Position numbers and translations under genes: made by a program
In this document: in pieces, positions 27,473-37,030 of the stretch
Layout: every line of letters begins with the position of its first letter
Numbering within the stretch: the first letter of the stretch is position 1
NCBI RefSeq assembly: GCF_000331515.1
Contig: NZ_AMZO01000028.1
Location: 1-48,439 of the forward strand
DNA: 48,439 nucleotides
Reading direction: 5' to 3'
From: Photobacterium marinum
Lineage (GTDB): Bacteria > Pseudomonadota > Gammaproteobacteria > Enterobacterales > Vibrionaceae
The notes under the pieces: generated by a model
Databases searched by the model: none
Told to the model about the DNA's origin: nothing
Seen by the model: only the letters and a program-made list of their open reading frames with translations

Positions 27473-27787
27473 CTAATTATACCAGCTACCGTCCCAGCGG
27501 TAATTTGACAGTTTTATCTTTCCTGCTTCCGTAACCGTAATCCCTTCTTCCAGTAATTTTTTGCGCTGACGCTGTAAGTTGTCGCCTGTCAGCGAAATCA
27601 TTCCTTTTGCGTTAATTACCCGGTGCCACGGTAGTTTACTGCCTTCTGGCAGGGTTGCCATCAGCCGACCAACTTGCCTGGCATAGCCCGGATAGCCAGC
27701 AAATTTAGCAATATCGCCGTAAGTTGCCACTTTTCCGTACGGAATTTGGTGAACAAGGGTGTAGATTTGGTTCGCAAAATCGTCCAT
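27473..27787 (-). CDS. atl: Alkyltransferase-like protein Atl (MGMT family without the reactive Cys)
   Basis: A 104-residue protein of the O6-alkylguanine-DNA alkyltransferase fold. The active-site PCHRV of true methyltransferases reads PWHRVI here, so Cys is replaced by Trp as in E. coli Atl (YbaZ), which binds O6-alkylguanine and flags it to nucleotide excision repair. The DNA-binding helix (ATYGDIAKFAGYPGYARQVG) is intact. I chose ATG 27787 to match the family; the frame stays open to a TTG at 27832. It converges on ybaY. Confidence 0.93.
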   Translation of the reverse strand: MDDFANQIYTLVHQIPYGKVATYGDIAKFAGYPGYARQVGRLMATLPEGSKLPWHRVINAKGMISLTGDNLQRQRKKLLEEGITVTEAGKIKLSNYRWDGSWYN

Positions 27788-27939
27788 ATTTATACCAGTA
27801 CTAATACCAAACTGAACATTAATCTGAGTCAATCAACGGGGGTCAGATAACAATTTAGTTTAGTATCACAAACATACCGACAGAAGCCACTTTTTCAGCT
27901 TTACCTTTGCGCTGTCGGATAACGCAAGGAGGTGCTGCC

Positions 27940-28674
27940 ATGTTGTATGCCGCGTTACTTGTTGTGGTCAGTATTGTGTTGACCGTTGTCGGTGTCAGTG
28001 CTCTGGGACATAGTCAGGGAGAGCTTCCCGCACTGGCATTAGCTATTCCGGCCTTGTGGTTGTTGCCACAAGGCGGTATCCGTGCCTGGTTGTTGCTGCT
28101 TGGCCTCGGTGCTTACGGAATTGTGCTGCCGGATCAACCATTGGCCCTGTCTATCAGTATTTTTATGATGCTGCCCGTTTTTGCCGTCAGCTTTTCTCCC
28201 AAGAGTGGCTGGCAGCTTGCTGCTTTGCTTATTTCCGTTGTGCTGGCGATGGACGTCGGCCTGATGGCTCTGCAAGGGGAAGGCAAGTTGCCGGGTCATG
28301 CTTCGTCAACCATTATCCAGATATTGGCCGTTACCCTGATTTGGTATGTCGGGCGTAGCTGGCGTCCTGTCGAGGGGAATACCTGGTGGCCGCTGTTTCT
28401 TGTTGTCCCGCTTTGGGTTGGGGGGCTGGAACATGCTGCCTTGGTTGCCTTATGTGTAACCGGTTTGATTGCGGCTATGCAGGAAATGATGAAGAGCAAA
28501 ATGCGCGAGTGGGTTCCGCGAATGGCTTGGATACTGCCTGCGGTCGGTTTCGCTACTTTGGTGCTAACGCCATACTTTGAAGTGCCGAGCCCAGTGCTGG
28601 TTGCCTGGCTGTTGGTTTTGGGTGGCGCACTGCTCGGGGAGTTCTTGCTGGAAGAGGCCGAAGAAGAGGTGTGA
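27940..28674 (+). CDS. Polytopic inner-membrane protein of unknown function
   Basis: A 244-residue hydrophobic protein with about eight predicted membrane spans and a short acidic C-terminus (LLEEAEEEV). It has no motif I recognise. ATG 27940 is preceded by a full AGGAGGT seven bases away, so this start is firm although the frame opens at 27907. It sits between atl and ffs, where E. coli has the diguanylate phosphodiesterase gene pdeB; it is not similar to that. Confidence 0.8.
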   Translation: MLYAALLVVVSIVLTVVGVSALGHSQGELPALALAIPALWLLPQGGIRAWLLLLGLGAYGIVLPDQPLALSISIFMMLPVFAVSFSPKSGWQLAALLISVVLAMDVGLMALQGEGKLPGHASSTIIQILAVTLIWYVGRSWRPVEGNTWWPLFLVVPLWVGGLEHAALVALCVTGLIAAMQEMMKSKMREWVPRMAWILPAVGFATLVLTPYFEVPSPVLVAWLLVLGGALLGEFLLEEAEEEV

Positions 28675-28760
28675 TTTTGGATTCTTAGTGTGAATTCAAC
28701 GCGTTATTCTGCTGCCTTGAGCAATAAAGCAGCACTTGGTAGCAATTGCTGATTGAGCCC

Positions 28761-28789
28761 TTGCAAAGTTTCTGCCATTAGCGGATAAT
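28761..28789 (+). promoter_or_regulatory. Promoter of ffs
   Basis: TTGCAA (28761-28766) and GATAAT (28784-28789), 17 bp apart. Transcription would start near 28796, leaving a 5' leader of some 28 nt; the E. coli 4.5S precursor has a similar leader removed by RNase P. Confidence 0.65.
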
Positions 28790-28823
28790 CAGCCTCGTTC
28801 TCGAAATGAGACAACGAATCTAT

Positions 28824-28937
28824 GGAGGCCCCATTGGTCCTCCCGCAACACTAACTTGTGAACCCGGTCAGGCCCGGAAGGGAGCAGCCGCAGCGAGCGA
28901 CGTGTGTGCCGGGATGTGGCTGGTGGGGCTTCCACCC
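28824..28937 (+). ncRNA. ffs: Signal recognition particle RNA (4.5S RNA)
   Basis: A 114-nt long hairpin RNA that binds Ffh to form the bacterial SRP. The conserved apical loop region GGTCAGGCCCGGAAGGGAGC with the GGAA tetraloop is present, followed by AGCAGCC and GTGTGCCGGGATGT. The ends GGAGGCCCCA and TGGGGCTTCC pair. Length equals the E. coli molecule. The overlapping open frame is only a shadow. Confidence 0.97.
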
Positions 28938-29359
28938 ATCTGGCGTTTGCCAAATCAAATCATACTCTTTCCAAGCTTCTCTCTTTTTGCTTTGTCTAAG
29001 TTATCCACTTTGTGTGTATTACACGAGGTTGGCATGACAACAAATCTATAAGTCATCTCCACATGATACTTGTTATTTCCGTTAAGTTTATACCACTTCC
29101 TTAATTTAGACTTTATTACATCAATTAGCTTTTTCTAATGTAACTGACTTCTGGTTGGCATTATTAGGTAGAGTAACGAGGCGTTGTTATGGCCGCGCTA
29201 ATCGCTAGTACCATCAGAAATAGGGAAGATGATTTGAGCTGTTGGTGGGTAGTCTGAAGTTAATGACCCGGCACTAAGGTGTTTGCGCCGGGTCGGTAAG
29301 TGTTGTTGTTAGTTTCAAACAAACAGGTAGTGCAGGATAAACAAATTTCGTCTGGCCTG
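28938..29359. other. Gene-free stretch between ffs and the broken fadL
   Basis: About 420 AT-rich bp with no credible gene. A hairpin GACCCGGC/GCCGGGTC (29265-29294, 14-nt loop) lies 65 bp past the leftward fadL stop and may be its weak terminator, though there is no T-run on the minus strand. This is also the edge between the conserved backbone and the accessory half. Confidence 0.5.
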
Positions 29360-30558
29360 TCAGAAGCGATAGTTTACCTGCAGGCCACCCAGCCATGCGC
29401 TGTTATTGGTTAACGCGGTGATGTTGCTGGTGCCGATAATTGTCATCGACTCGTCTATTTTTGTCTCCTCCCCAAATAAATAGCCTAATGCAAAATCAAC
29501 ACTGAGATCTTTGGTGAAGTAGTGAGTTGCTCCTACGGTAAACCAGTGTCGGTCTGAGTCGGGGATCGAGAGCGAGTTGATCTCATCGACAGGTGACAGG
29601 TCATACATGTATCCGGCTCTTAGCTCTGTGTTTTCCTGGGCGTAATAAGTCACTCCCAAAGACAGGTGTCCGGCATCTTTCCATTGGTATTCCTTGATCG
29701 GATCATCGAAAGACGGTGACGTGAGCGCATCGAATTCAGACCAGGTGATGTATTGCAGGCTATAGTGGACAGCAAAACGGTTATGGAGTTTGTGATAGCC
29801 TGAAAACTCAATCATATCCGGTAACGGAACGTCCAAATCTGTCGCCTGGCCAGTTAACTGATCAACCGTTCCGGATGCTTCCAGTGACGGGGCATAGCGG
29901 TAGGACAGGCCTAACCGGTTATCCTCATTAATGACATAAGCCATGCCGACATTAAATCCGACAGCTGTACCGTCAGCATCGATATTCAGCAGGTTGGGTC
30001 TTGAGATTTCCCCCTTGCCGTAAATGATGTCGATACCCAGCCCGAGCGATAAGGCGTCAGTGGCTTGATAAGCGGCAGATGCACCGAAATTGACACTGGT
30101 CAGGCTCGTTTTTCCGCCGAACTCAGGGGCAGCAAAATCCTGCTCAAACTCGACATCTGTACCGAAGTTGGAATGGATTGTTGCTCCGAGTGTCCAACGG
30201 GAATTTTCAATCGGATGCACGTAATGAAAATTCGGGACAATGGTCAGGTTGTCGAGCTCTGTATCGTCCAGCGGCTGTGTTGTGGATGATGACGACGTAT
30301 AGAGAGTGTCGGTTAACTCTACCTGACTGTCTATGCCGATGACACCGACAGAGACTGTCGGGCTGTCGGGCTGTCGAGCAGACTCATTGCTGCAGCATTT
30401 TTAGCGATTACGGCTGCATTATCGGCGATGATGGCATCACCGGAGAAAGCCCGGCCTAACCCCGTTGCTGATTGTGAGTTTAGCTGAAAGCCTGCGGACT
30501 GAACCTGGAATGAGCTGAAGCAGGCTATAGCAACAATAGATAAGGTGAACTTTTTCAT
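29360..30558 (-). pseudogene. fadL: FadL-family porin gene frameshifted by an 8-bp tandem duplication
   Basis: The intact N-terminus (30558 down to about 30377) encodes signal MKKFTLSIVAIACFSSFQVQS and AGFQLNSQSATGLGRAFSGD. At 30355-30376 the unit CTGTCGGG occurs twice plus six further bases. Removing one copy restores one frame through VSVGVIGIDSQVELT to the rest of the barrel, giving 396 residues collinear with the fadL at 9955-11202. As it stands, translation ends after 75 residues. Its start overlaps the volA stop by four bases (ATGA), so volA and this fadL form one operon, as in V. cholerae VCA0863-VCA0862. It could be a true lesion, a phase-variable switch or an assembly error. Confidence 0.88.
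30355..30376. repeat. 8-bp tandem repeat that breaks fadL
   Basis: CTGTCGGG at 30355-30362 and 30363-30370, with a partial third copy CTGTCG at 30371-30376. Loss of one unit, or gain of two, would restore the fadL frame. Confidence 0.95.
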
Positions 30559-32831
30559 TGTACTGCCTCCTCAGTAACAACTTTTTCAGTAACAACTTCA
30601 GATTCAATGTTTTGCATGTCATCCTCATCGAAGGTGATTGATATTCCCTGGCTTTCAATCATTTGATGAACTGCTTCTTGTTGGGTGTTGGTTGAGCTGT
30701 ACACATCCCCGAGGTTTTCCGTCGATGGCATGCCGGATTCATCCATCGGGCCTTCATAAGGGAACAGGTAAGTACCGTGGCCGCCGACAGTTGCCCGAAT
30801 GACGCCTCGCAGAGGTTTTTCACTGGCAACGGTATCTTCGCGGATGTCTTCCAGTTGCAACGCACGAATCAGTGGTTCAGTTCCGGTTTGCAGGTTATTT
30901 TCAGCCGAGTTAGGAACGACGACATCCGGCATATATTCACCAACCTCGCAAATCTCACCACAGTTACCTTTGGCTTCAATCAGCAATGTCGGTTGGGCAT
31001 TTTTCACCTGACGAGAGGTTTTGCTGGCCGGATCGGCGCTGTCTATCGTGCGCTGAACACCTTTTTTCAGCAGCGGCAATATGGCCTGATAAATTTCATT
31101 TTCAAGCATTTCAACCGAGGTTTTGTTATCGGGATCTTCGACAAATGTTTGTAATGCCAGAATACAATCCTGATTTGAGACACCTTCATAGCATTGATTC
31201 GGGATAACGGTTTCAGCAATCGCTCGCTGGATATCTGGTGAACTCTTCACCGCGGTTTCCATTTCAATGCCGAGAGTCAGTGACTCCAGAGTGATGTTGA
31301 CCAGACCTTGCCCCGGGACAACGTAGTTTGCTGTGGTTAGTGCCAACTTTTGTGTGTTTTGGGTCATCTCGGAGAACATTACTGAGACAATGCCACCTAA
31401 AGAGTGTCCGACCAGGTGAACTTCTGGTGTTCCGCCGATGAAATTATTCAGTGCATAGCGCAGGCTGATAAAGTCACTGATGGCCTGATGCAGGTTTCCT
31501 CTTAATGTCAGTGGGGACGTAATATTAATGAAATAGGATTTGTCTTCTTTGGCGCTGATTGGCTTACCGGTTTTATCGTGAATAATGCGTTCACCGTGGT
31601 AAGGCATATCGATTGCCACAACGGCAAATTCACGCTTTAACCATTGGTTTTTGACAAAGTCTTTCATCATCAGTGCGGCAGCACTTTTATCGGCGGTGAT
31701 CCCGTGAATGAACATTACGACTGGCAACTCACCGTTTTGGAATTTTTCAAAACTCTGGCCTTCGTATTCTCCTTCCGGCAAATACAGGTCAACAGGAATA
31801 TTCTCGGTAGTGAATTGCGGTGAAGCATTCTCGGGTGTCAGGTGAGAACCGTCTTCGTTGGTCATCCAGCGATACATATCCGGGCAATTAGATACGGGAT
31901 CATATTTATCCAGAAGACAATTTTCTGAATCACCTTTGCTGAATGGTAAGTAATAATTAGACTCGAGTGTTCCCTTATATAATTCGTATTTTATAAAAAC
32001 ATCACCGATACCAGATTGAAAATCACCATCACCTTCAGATCTTAATGCCGTAACAGGATAATGAGATGAGTTATCAAACTTTAATTTTGCCTCTTCGTTA
32101 TTTTCAACAATGGCATCCATAATGGCGTAGCTATCTTGGGTGGTAAATGTTGAGGCATAGACCACTGAATTTGTATCGCCGCCTATATTGGAATAAGCAT
32201 TTAAAGCGTTATCAATTGAGCTTTTAACCCGAATTTCATCTTCATTAAGAGAGGATGGAGTAGCAGTCAGTAATTCTTTAAATTCAGAAGATGATTGCAG
32301 TGGTTCTCCAAATTGTGTCTTTACACCGGAGGTTACAATAATATGGTAAGTTTCTGCGCTTTCTAAAGCACTGTGGCATTCAATATAGATATTGGAACCA
32401 TCGTTACTTTTTTTGGTTGCGACGACTTCTGATGTATCAGATTTAATGATGACAACATTATTTGTTAATGATGCATCATCAAGAGGGTATTTTTGTCCTG
32501 AATTAATACTCTTTAAGGGGATTTCAAGAGGTTCTACGCACAGGCCCCATCCGTCGATACCAGCAAAACTGGTTTCGAAATTTTGGTAATAGGAGATATC
32601 ACCGCTTTTTGTTGAGAAAAATGCAGGTTCATCAGGAAGGGAAATTGTTCCATCTTCATCATAGCCGTAACCGTCGTTAGGCATGGGCAGTTCTTTAACA
32701 GAAAAAGGGACTTCGACAGCCACTTTTTCTGCTGTTTCTTCATCAGATTGACAGCCTGATAACAGTAATGCAGCCATGGAATACGCAATATATTTGAGGG
32801 GGAATGTATTCGGATTTCGTTTTGTCTTCAT
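30555..32831 (-). CDS. volA: VolA-type surface lipoprotein lipase (Pla-1/cef family lysophospholipase)
   Basis: A 758-residue alpha/beta-hydrolase lipoprotein. The signal has lipobox LLLSGC (Cys 27), then an acidic linker. The hydrolase domain starts near residue 365 with oxyanion FIHGITADK and has the nucleophile in VGHSLGG (Ser 478); a likely catalytic His is in GGHGTYLF near the end. In V. cholerae the homologue is a surface-exposed lysophospholipase that frees fatty acid from lysophosphatidylcholine, which its co-transcribed FadL then imports. AAGGAG precedes the ATG. Here the partner fadL overlaps by four bases but is frameshifted. Divergent from a ToxR-like regulator. Confidence 0.9.
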   Translation of the reverse strand: MKTKRNPNTFPLKYIAYSMAALLLSGCQSDEETAEKVAVEVPFSVKELPMPNDGYGYDEDGTISLPDEPAFFSTKSGDISYYQNFETSFAGIDGWGLCVEPLEIPLKSINSGQKYPLDDASLTNNVVIIKSDTSEVVATKKSNDGSNIYIECHSALESAETYHIIVTSGVKTQFGEPLQSSSEFKELLTATPSSLNEDEIRVKSSIDNALNAYSNIGGDTNSVVYASTFTTQDSYAIMDAIVENNEEAKLKFDNSSHYPVTALRSEGDGDFQSGIGDVFIKYELYKGTLESNYYLPFSKGDSENCLLDKYDPVSNCPDMYRWMTNEDGSHLTPENASPQFTTENIPVDLYLPEGEYEGQSFEKFQNGELPVVMFIHGITADKSAAALMMKDFVKNQWLKREFAVVAIDMPYHGERIIHDKTGKPISAKEDKSYFINITSPLTLRGNLHQAISDFISLRYALNNFIGGTPEVHLVGHSLGGIVSVMFSEMTQNTQKLALTTANYVVPGQGLVNITLESLTLGIEMETAVKSSPDIQRAIAETVIPNQCYEGVSNQDCILALQTFVEDPDNKTSVEMLENEIYQAILPLLKKGVQRTIDSADPASKTSRQVKNAQPTLLIEAKGNCGEICEVGEYMPDVVVPNSAENNLQTGTEPLIRALQLEDIREDTVASEKPLRGVIRATVGGHGTYLFPYEGPMDESGMPSTENLGDVYSSTNTQQEAVHQMIESQGISITFDEDDMQNIESEVVTEKVVTEEAVQ

Positions 32832-33204
32832 GTTGTAGCAAGCTCCTTATCATATTGAGGCTGTTAGTAGTTTTATTGCCAGACGCTGTTATTGGCTTTT
32901 AGCCGCTTGCTGTTATAAGGGTGTTCAATAAGTTGCTTAAATAATTCAACCTAATTCATGCTCAGTTAGCTTGATTTATGTATTTTTAGGTTCTTGATGA
33001 TGAGGATGATTCGTTCAGCCGGCGCCATAAATGAAGTGATAAGGCGTGTGATTTTACTCAACGTTTACTGGAAAATAATGAGAAGGTGTTAACAAGGGGA
33101 GGATTCATTCGCTATCGAAGATAGCTGGGGTTAGGGGAATAGTATAAAGTGACACGCATATAAGAATGGCTTAATAATAATGATGACTGGCGGTGGTAAT
33201 ATCT
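32832..33204. other. Divergent control region between volA and the ToxR-like pair
   Basis: About 370 bp with no gene; it should hold both promoters. A small palindrome GCTATC-GAA-GATAGC at 33111-33125 is a possible operator about 80 bp before the regulator start. No riboswitch or RNA is visible. Confidence 0.4.
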
Positions 33205-33837
33205 ATGAGTGAGCAAATTCTCATAAATAATAGTTATATGGTTAATTTCGATGAGCAAGTTGTTCAAAGTCAATTGACCGGTTTAAGAACTGTATTGGGA
33301 AGTAATGAAATTGCATTGCTACGATATTTTCTGGAACACCCTGGAGTAACTCTTTCTCGTCAGAAACTGCTGGATGAAATATGGACATCGAAAGGGATGG
33401 TGGTTGAAGACAGCAGTTTAATGAATTCCGTCTCGATATGCAGAAAAGCGTTTGAAGATAAAAAAGGGGAGGTTATACGTACCGAAAGAGGTGTCGGTTA
33501 TCGTTTTGTTGCTCAGGTTGACAGCATTAAAATCAATAATGAAATAACACCTGAATATAAATATGGTTTTATTAGTCAATGGTTACCATATATGGCGATT
33601 GTCATAGCCTTTGCAATAATCAGCTTTTTCACTCTGCGCTATCAGCCAGTACAAGATGCGAGTGAGTATTTTGTGGGAGCTTACAGCCAGTGCACCTTTA
33701 CCTCCCCTGACGGCAAAGAGAAAAGAGAGTTTTTAAATGCCACGGTTTATCAGCTTGATGATGGACGGATCTTAATTACTGAAGATGGCCAGTCTTTTAG
33801 TTACCCTGCATCTGTGAAGGAGGTTGTCTGTGAATAA
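33205..33837 (+). CDS. ToxR-like transmembrane transcription regulator
   Basis: A 210-residue membrane-bound regulator. Residues 10-105 form a winged helix of the OmpR/ToxR type (TLSRQKLLDEIWTSKGMVVE, then IRTERGVGYRF). One span is at about 127-144 (WLPYMAIVIAFAIISFF), and a 65-residue periplasmic domain carries two Cys, C163 and C209, placed like the disulphide pair of ToxR/TcpP. It overlaps the next gene by eight bases, so the two resemble ToxR-ToxS, TcpP-TcpH or the bile-sensing VtrA-VtrC. I chose ATG 33205 over the GTG at 33193. It is divergent from volA, the obvious candidate target. Confidence 0.82.
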   Translation: MSEQILINNSYMVNFDEQVVQSQLTGLRTVLGSNEIALLRYFLEHPGVTLSRQKLLDEIWTSKGMVVEDSSLMNSVSICRKAFEDKKGEVIRTERGVGYRFVAQVDSIKINNEITPEYKYGFISQWLPYMAIVIAFAIISFFTLRYQPVQDASEYFVGAYSQCTFTSPDGKEKREFLNATVYQLDDGRILITEDGQSFSYPASVKEVVCE

Positions 33838-34306
33838 GTTGGTTAAAGCATGTATTGCCATTTTTGTTGGTACTGCCATTGGAGCTCTCGCCCATATTGC
33901 GCTCCCTCAGTCGTTTTCTGAACAGCTCTACAGCAATACTTCTGTCTATATGCCTGTGGCAAAAGATAAAGGGTTCCTGATGGATCTGAATTTGGGAGTC
34001 GAGTTGCGAGAGGGCAACGACTTTTATATGTACGTCGCTTATCCTCAGCGCCAGCTTGGAGTCTCAATCTCCGGGTATTATGAGTTCAGCGATGGTAAGT
34101 TGTCTCTGTACAGTGAAAAGCATGATCGAATTATGCCTGAGGAAAATGTGACTTTATTTGATCATTTTTTTACCAATGGAGAGACTTTTGCCGGGAAGGA
34201 TATGGAGATGCTGGCGCTAAAAGATGGTGTGATTTTGTTTCTTGATCGTTCTGCTTTGTATCTGGCTCATGATGAACTGCATTTAATCAATCACTCTGCT
34301 AAGTAA
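33830..34306 (+). CDS. ToxS/VtrC-like periplasmic partner of the ToxR-like regulator
   Basis: A 158-residue protein with one N-terminal span (about residues 5-24, ACIAIFVGTAIGALAHIAL) and a periplasmic domain of alternating polar and hydrophobic strands, the layout of ToxS, TcpH and VtrC. GTG 33830 is preceded at six bases by AAGGAGG, which lies inside the regulator gene, so the two are coupled. Direct sequence similarity to ToxS is not evident to me; the call rests on position, size and topology. In VtrA-VtrC the partner domain binds bile salts at the interface. Confidence 0.68.
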   Translation: MNKLVKACIAIFVGTAIGALAHIALPQSFSEQLYSNTSVYMPVAKDKGFLMDLNLGVELREGNDFYMYVAYPQRQLGVSISGYYEFSDGKLSLYSEKHDRIMPEENVTLFDHFFTNGETFAGKDMEMLALKDGVILFLDRSALYLAHDELHLINHSAK

Positions 34307-34513
34307 AAGTAGTGGGGCGATAGAATCAGTGTCTTACCTCCTGCTTGCGTATTGTCATTGTTGATCTGAGTTTCGCACATTTAAAACTTGAAATGCATGC
34401 TACGCTTAAACACTTTGATGGTTTCTCTGTATCCCTGTTGTTTGGTTTTTTAAATAAATGCCTGTTTTTGTTGGTTATTAGTTCATTAGCTTTCCAGTAA
34501 AAGGTATCGCTCA

Positions 34514-35677
34514 ATGATTGAAGCAACGAAAAATCAAAAGATGCTGTTTGTGGTGGTGGCTGTTGTTACCGCAGTATATTCAATCTTCGCCGCTGTGTTG
34601 ATGACTGAGCCGGGGCAAAGCCTGAACTTACCTCGTAGTTGGGTGGTGGCTTATTATCACTACCGATGGCTGTTTATTGGCCTGAATGTGGCTTTGCTTA
34701 TCTATCTCTGGTATTTACACCTTAGCCTAAAAATATGGACAAGGTTTTGGATGAGCCTGGCTACTGTTGGTGTGGTTGTCTGTATTATTGCTGCTAATTT
34801 CCTCTTAACCGCTTTTTTCCCGTCTTATCAATACGGTGCAAATTATGTATCCATTGAAGAAGCTGACGGCATTTTAGATGATAACGAAGTTGTTTATGCT
34901 GTTGAAATAAATGGAGAAGTACGGGGGTTCCCTTGAAAGCATCTGGAAGTGCCGCATATTGCTGGTGACAACATCGGTGGCAAAGATGTCGTCATGACAT
35001 TTTGTGCGCTCAGTAATTTACCTGTTGTTATTGAGCAGGATATTGGTTTTGGTAAATCTGATCTTGGAATTCTTATCCAGACGCATAATAACCTGGTAAT
35101 GGTTGATCGTCAGTCCGGTGAGTTGATCCAGCAGATCACTCGCCAAACAGAGTTTTCTGACAGTGAAATTGTGTCCCATCCCAATACGATGACAACATGG
35201 CGAAGCTTTAAGGAACTCTATCCTGATGCCAAGATATTTATTTATGAGTTTAATCGTGTCGTTGACTCGTTATTGCTCGCTTTGTTTGAAGGCCCGATGG
35301 AGAAGCAATTTAGCAATGAGCATGGTCCGATATTTCCAACCCTTGCGATGACTGACAATCGCTTGCTTCCCAAAGAGCAGGTGTGGGGCTTTGATGCCGG
35401 AAATGTTCAGGTAGCTTTTACTCGTTCTTTTGCCAAGAAAAATCCTTTATTCAGGTTTAGCTTGGAGGGGCAGTCCCTGGTGATGGTTTACGATGAGGAT
35501 CATGACATTGTAAATCTGTTTGATGGGTCTATTGATGGTCAGCTGGTTGATTTTGAGTCGGTCGACTTCAGAGGAGAGACTGAAAACGGCCAATTGGTTC
35601 AGTTGCCAATGCACAATGGCGTGTTCTGGATGGTATGGTCACACTGGTATCCGGATACGCAGGTATATGACGGATAG
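34514..35677 (+). pseudogene. DUF3179-family membrane protein interrupted by an in-frame TGA
   Basis: Two halves are in one frame, split by TGA at 34934-34936 (FP, stop, KHLEVPH). The first has three membrane spans and the start of a DUF3179 domain (VVYAVEINGEVRGFP); the second continues it (HIAGDNIGGKDVVMTFCALSNLPVV ... VQLPMHNGVFWMVWSHWYPDT). Rejoined it gives 387 residues, a normal length. The change to TGA is a single base from several sense codons. The family's usual paired Cys (CPLC) is a single Cys here. Function is unknown; a downstream restart at 34949 would give a protein without spans. Real lesion or sequence error cannot be told apart. Confidence 0.75.
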
Positions 35678-35763
35678 TGACAAGCTTCGGTGATCTCTGT
35701 TAATCGCTGGTATTTTATGGACTTATCGTTTAGCCAATATCCACGTGAAAGTTAAGGTTCATT

Positions 35764-36972
35764 ATGAGAACACTTTTCTTATCAATGTTGTTGCTCCTTT
35801 GTGTAGAGGTCAATGCCGCGGCTCCGGCTTTCAGTCGCTTATATGCAGTGGCTGACAGCGCTGAAACTGTGTATCACACGCCAGCCGGTATGACCCGCCT
35901 TGATGCGAATGCATTCACACTTTCAGGTATTCTGATCAAATACATGGGGGAGTTTGATATTGATGAGAGTGTGACCACCATATCAGGTGGTGCGCCAGAT
36001 TCTGGAGACCCAATTCTTGTTCCTTCTTTGTATTATGTTCATGTCGTTAATGATGACTGGCGTGCCGGTATTTCCCTGAATATTCCTACCGGATTCGGCT
36101 CAAGCAGCGGGGGAAGCTGGGCTGGTCGTTACTATAGTACAGAGTCTTCTCTTATTCTGATCAGTACCAGTCCGGGCGTTGCTTACAGGGTCAATGAATG
36201 GTTGTCTCTGGGCGGCGGACTGAATATCAACTACACCACTTCTGACATCACCACAGCCATTGCCAATAGTGATCCTGATTTTTCTGATGGTAAGCTGGAA
36301 GTTGAGTCGGACGGGCTGAGTGTTGCCGTGGTGTTGAGCTCTCTTATTGAATTATCGCCGACAACACGGATAGGGTTGAACTATCACACTGAATCTGAAG
36401 CCGACAGTGAGCCGGATGTCAAAATCAGCGGGTTGGGAGCATCTTCCGAGGCTATCGAGCGGCTTGAAGTTGCTATTAGTGATCTTGAGATCGCAAGTAA
36501 AATTCCGGCTCATTTTCAGTTCGGTATTTATCACAGACTGGATAATGACTGGGAGCTGACCTTTGACAGCATCTGGATGAACTTTTCTGAGTTTGGTGTG
36601 ACAGAAATTAGTATCGTTGATAACGAAATCCAGGCTCCGGATGATTTATATGAGGATTTCTGGGCTCTTTCGGCTGGGCTCTCCTTTCCGTTATCAGCAG
36701 GAATGACTGGCAGAGTCGGAGCGCTTTATGCACAGTCAGCAATCAAAGACGAAAATCGCAGCTTTTCCTTTGCTCTCGATCGAATATATGGTTTGGGTGC
36801 AGGTATTCAGTATGAGTGGCAGAGCGGGGATATCGTGGATGTAAATCTCAATATATTTGATACCGGAAATGCGCCGATTGATACCGGAGACGATCCTGTG
36901 CGAGGGCGGATTGCGGGTGAGTATGTTGATCACTATGCTCTTGGTCTGGAGCTGAGTTACCACTGGAATTAA
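35764..36972 (+). CDS. Divergent FadL/OmpP1/TodX-family outer-membrane protein
   Basis: A 402-residue barrel with signal peptide MRTLFLSMLLLLCVEVNA. The FadL plug region is recognisable but shortened (YAVADSAETVYHTPAGMTRL, where TPAGM stands for NPAGM), followed by family strands such as WRAGISLNIPTGFGS and GGGLNINYTTSD, and ends LELSYHWN without the terminal Phe of the other porins. It is the fourth FadL-family gene here and the most distant; hydrophobic-compound uptake is likely but the substrate is open. It lies 87 bp after the DUF3179 gene and may share its transcript. Confidence 0.85.
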   Translation: MRTLFLSMLLLLCVEVNAAAPAFSRLYAVADSAETVYHTPAGMTRLDANAFTLSGILIKYMGEFDIDESVTTISGGAPDSGDPILVPSLYYVHVVNDDWRAGISLNIPTGFGSSSGGSWAGRYYSTESSLILISTSPGVAYRVNEWLSLGGGLNINYTTSDITTAIANSDPDFSDGKLEVESDGLSVAVVLSSLIELSPTTRIGLNYHTESEADSEPDVKISGLGASSEAIERLEVAISDLEIASKIPAHFQFGIYHRLDNDWELTFDSIWMNFSEFGVTEISIVDNEIQAPDDLYEDFWALSAGLSFPLSAGMTGRVGALYAQSAIKDENRSFSFALDRIYGLGAGIQYEWQSGDIVDVNLNIFDTGNAPIDTGDDPVRGRIAGEYVDHYALGLELSYHWN

Positions 36973-37030
36973 TTATTTCAAATAGCGTGATATCTCTGCT
37001 CAGACCATTCGGATTACAAAACTGTTTTAC

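Noticed and set aside
28806..29051. Open frame of 81 codons over the 4.5S RNA
   Set aside because: It lies on the ffs RNA, which fully explains the conserved sequence; no Shine-Dalgarno.
34934..34936. TGA in the DUF3179 gene as a possible selenocysteine codon
   Set aside because: No SECIS-like hairpin is apparent just after it, the position is not a Cys in the family, and no selenoprotein genes are nearby.
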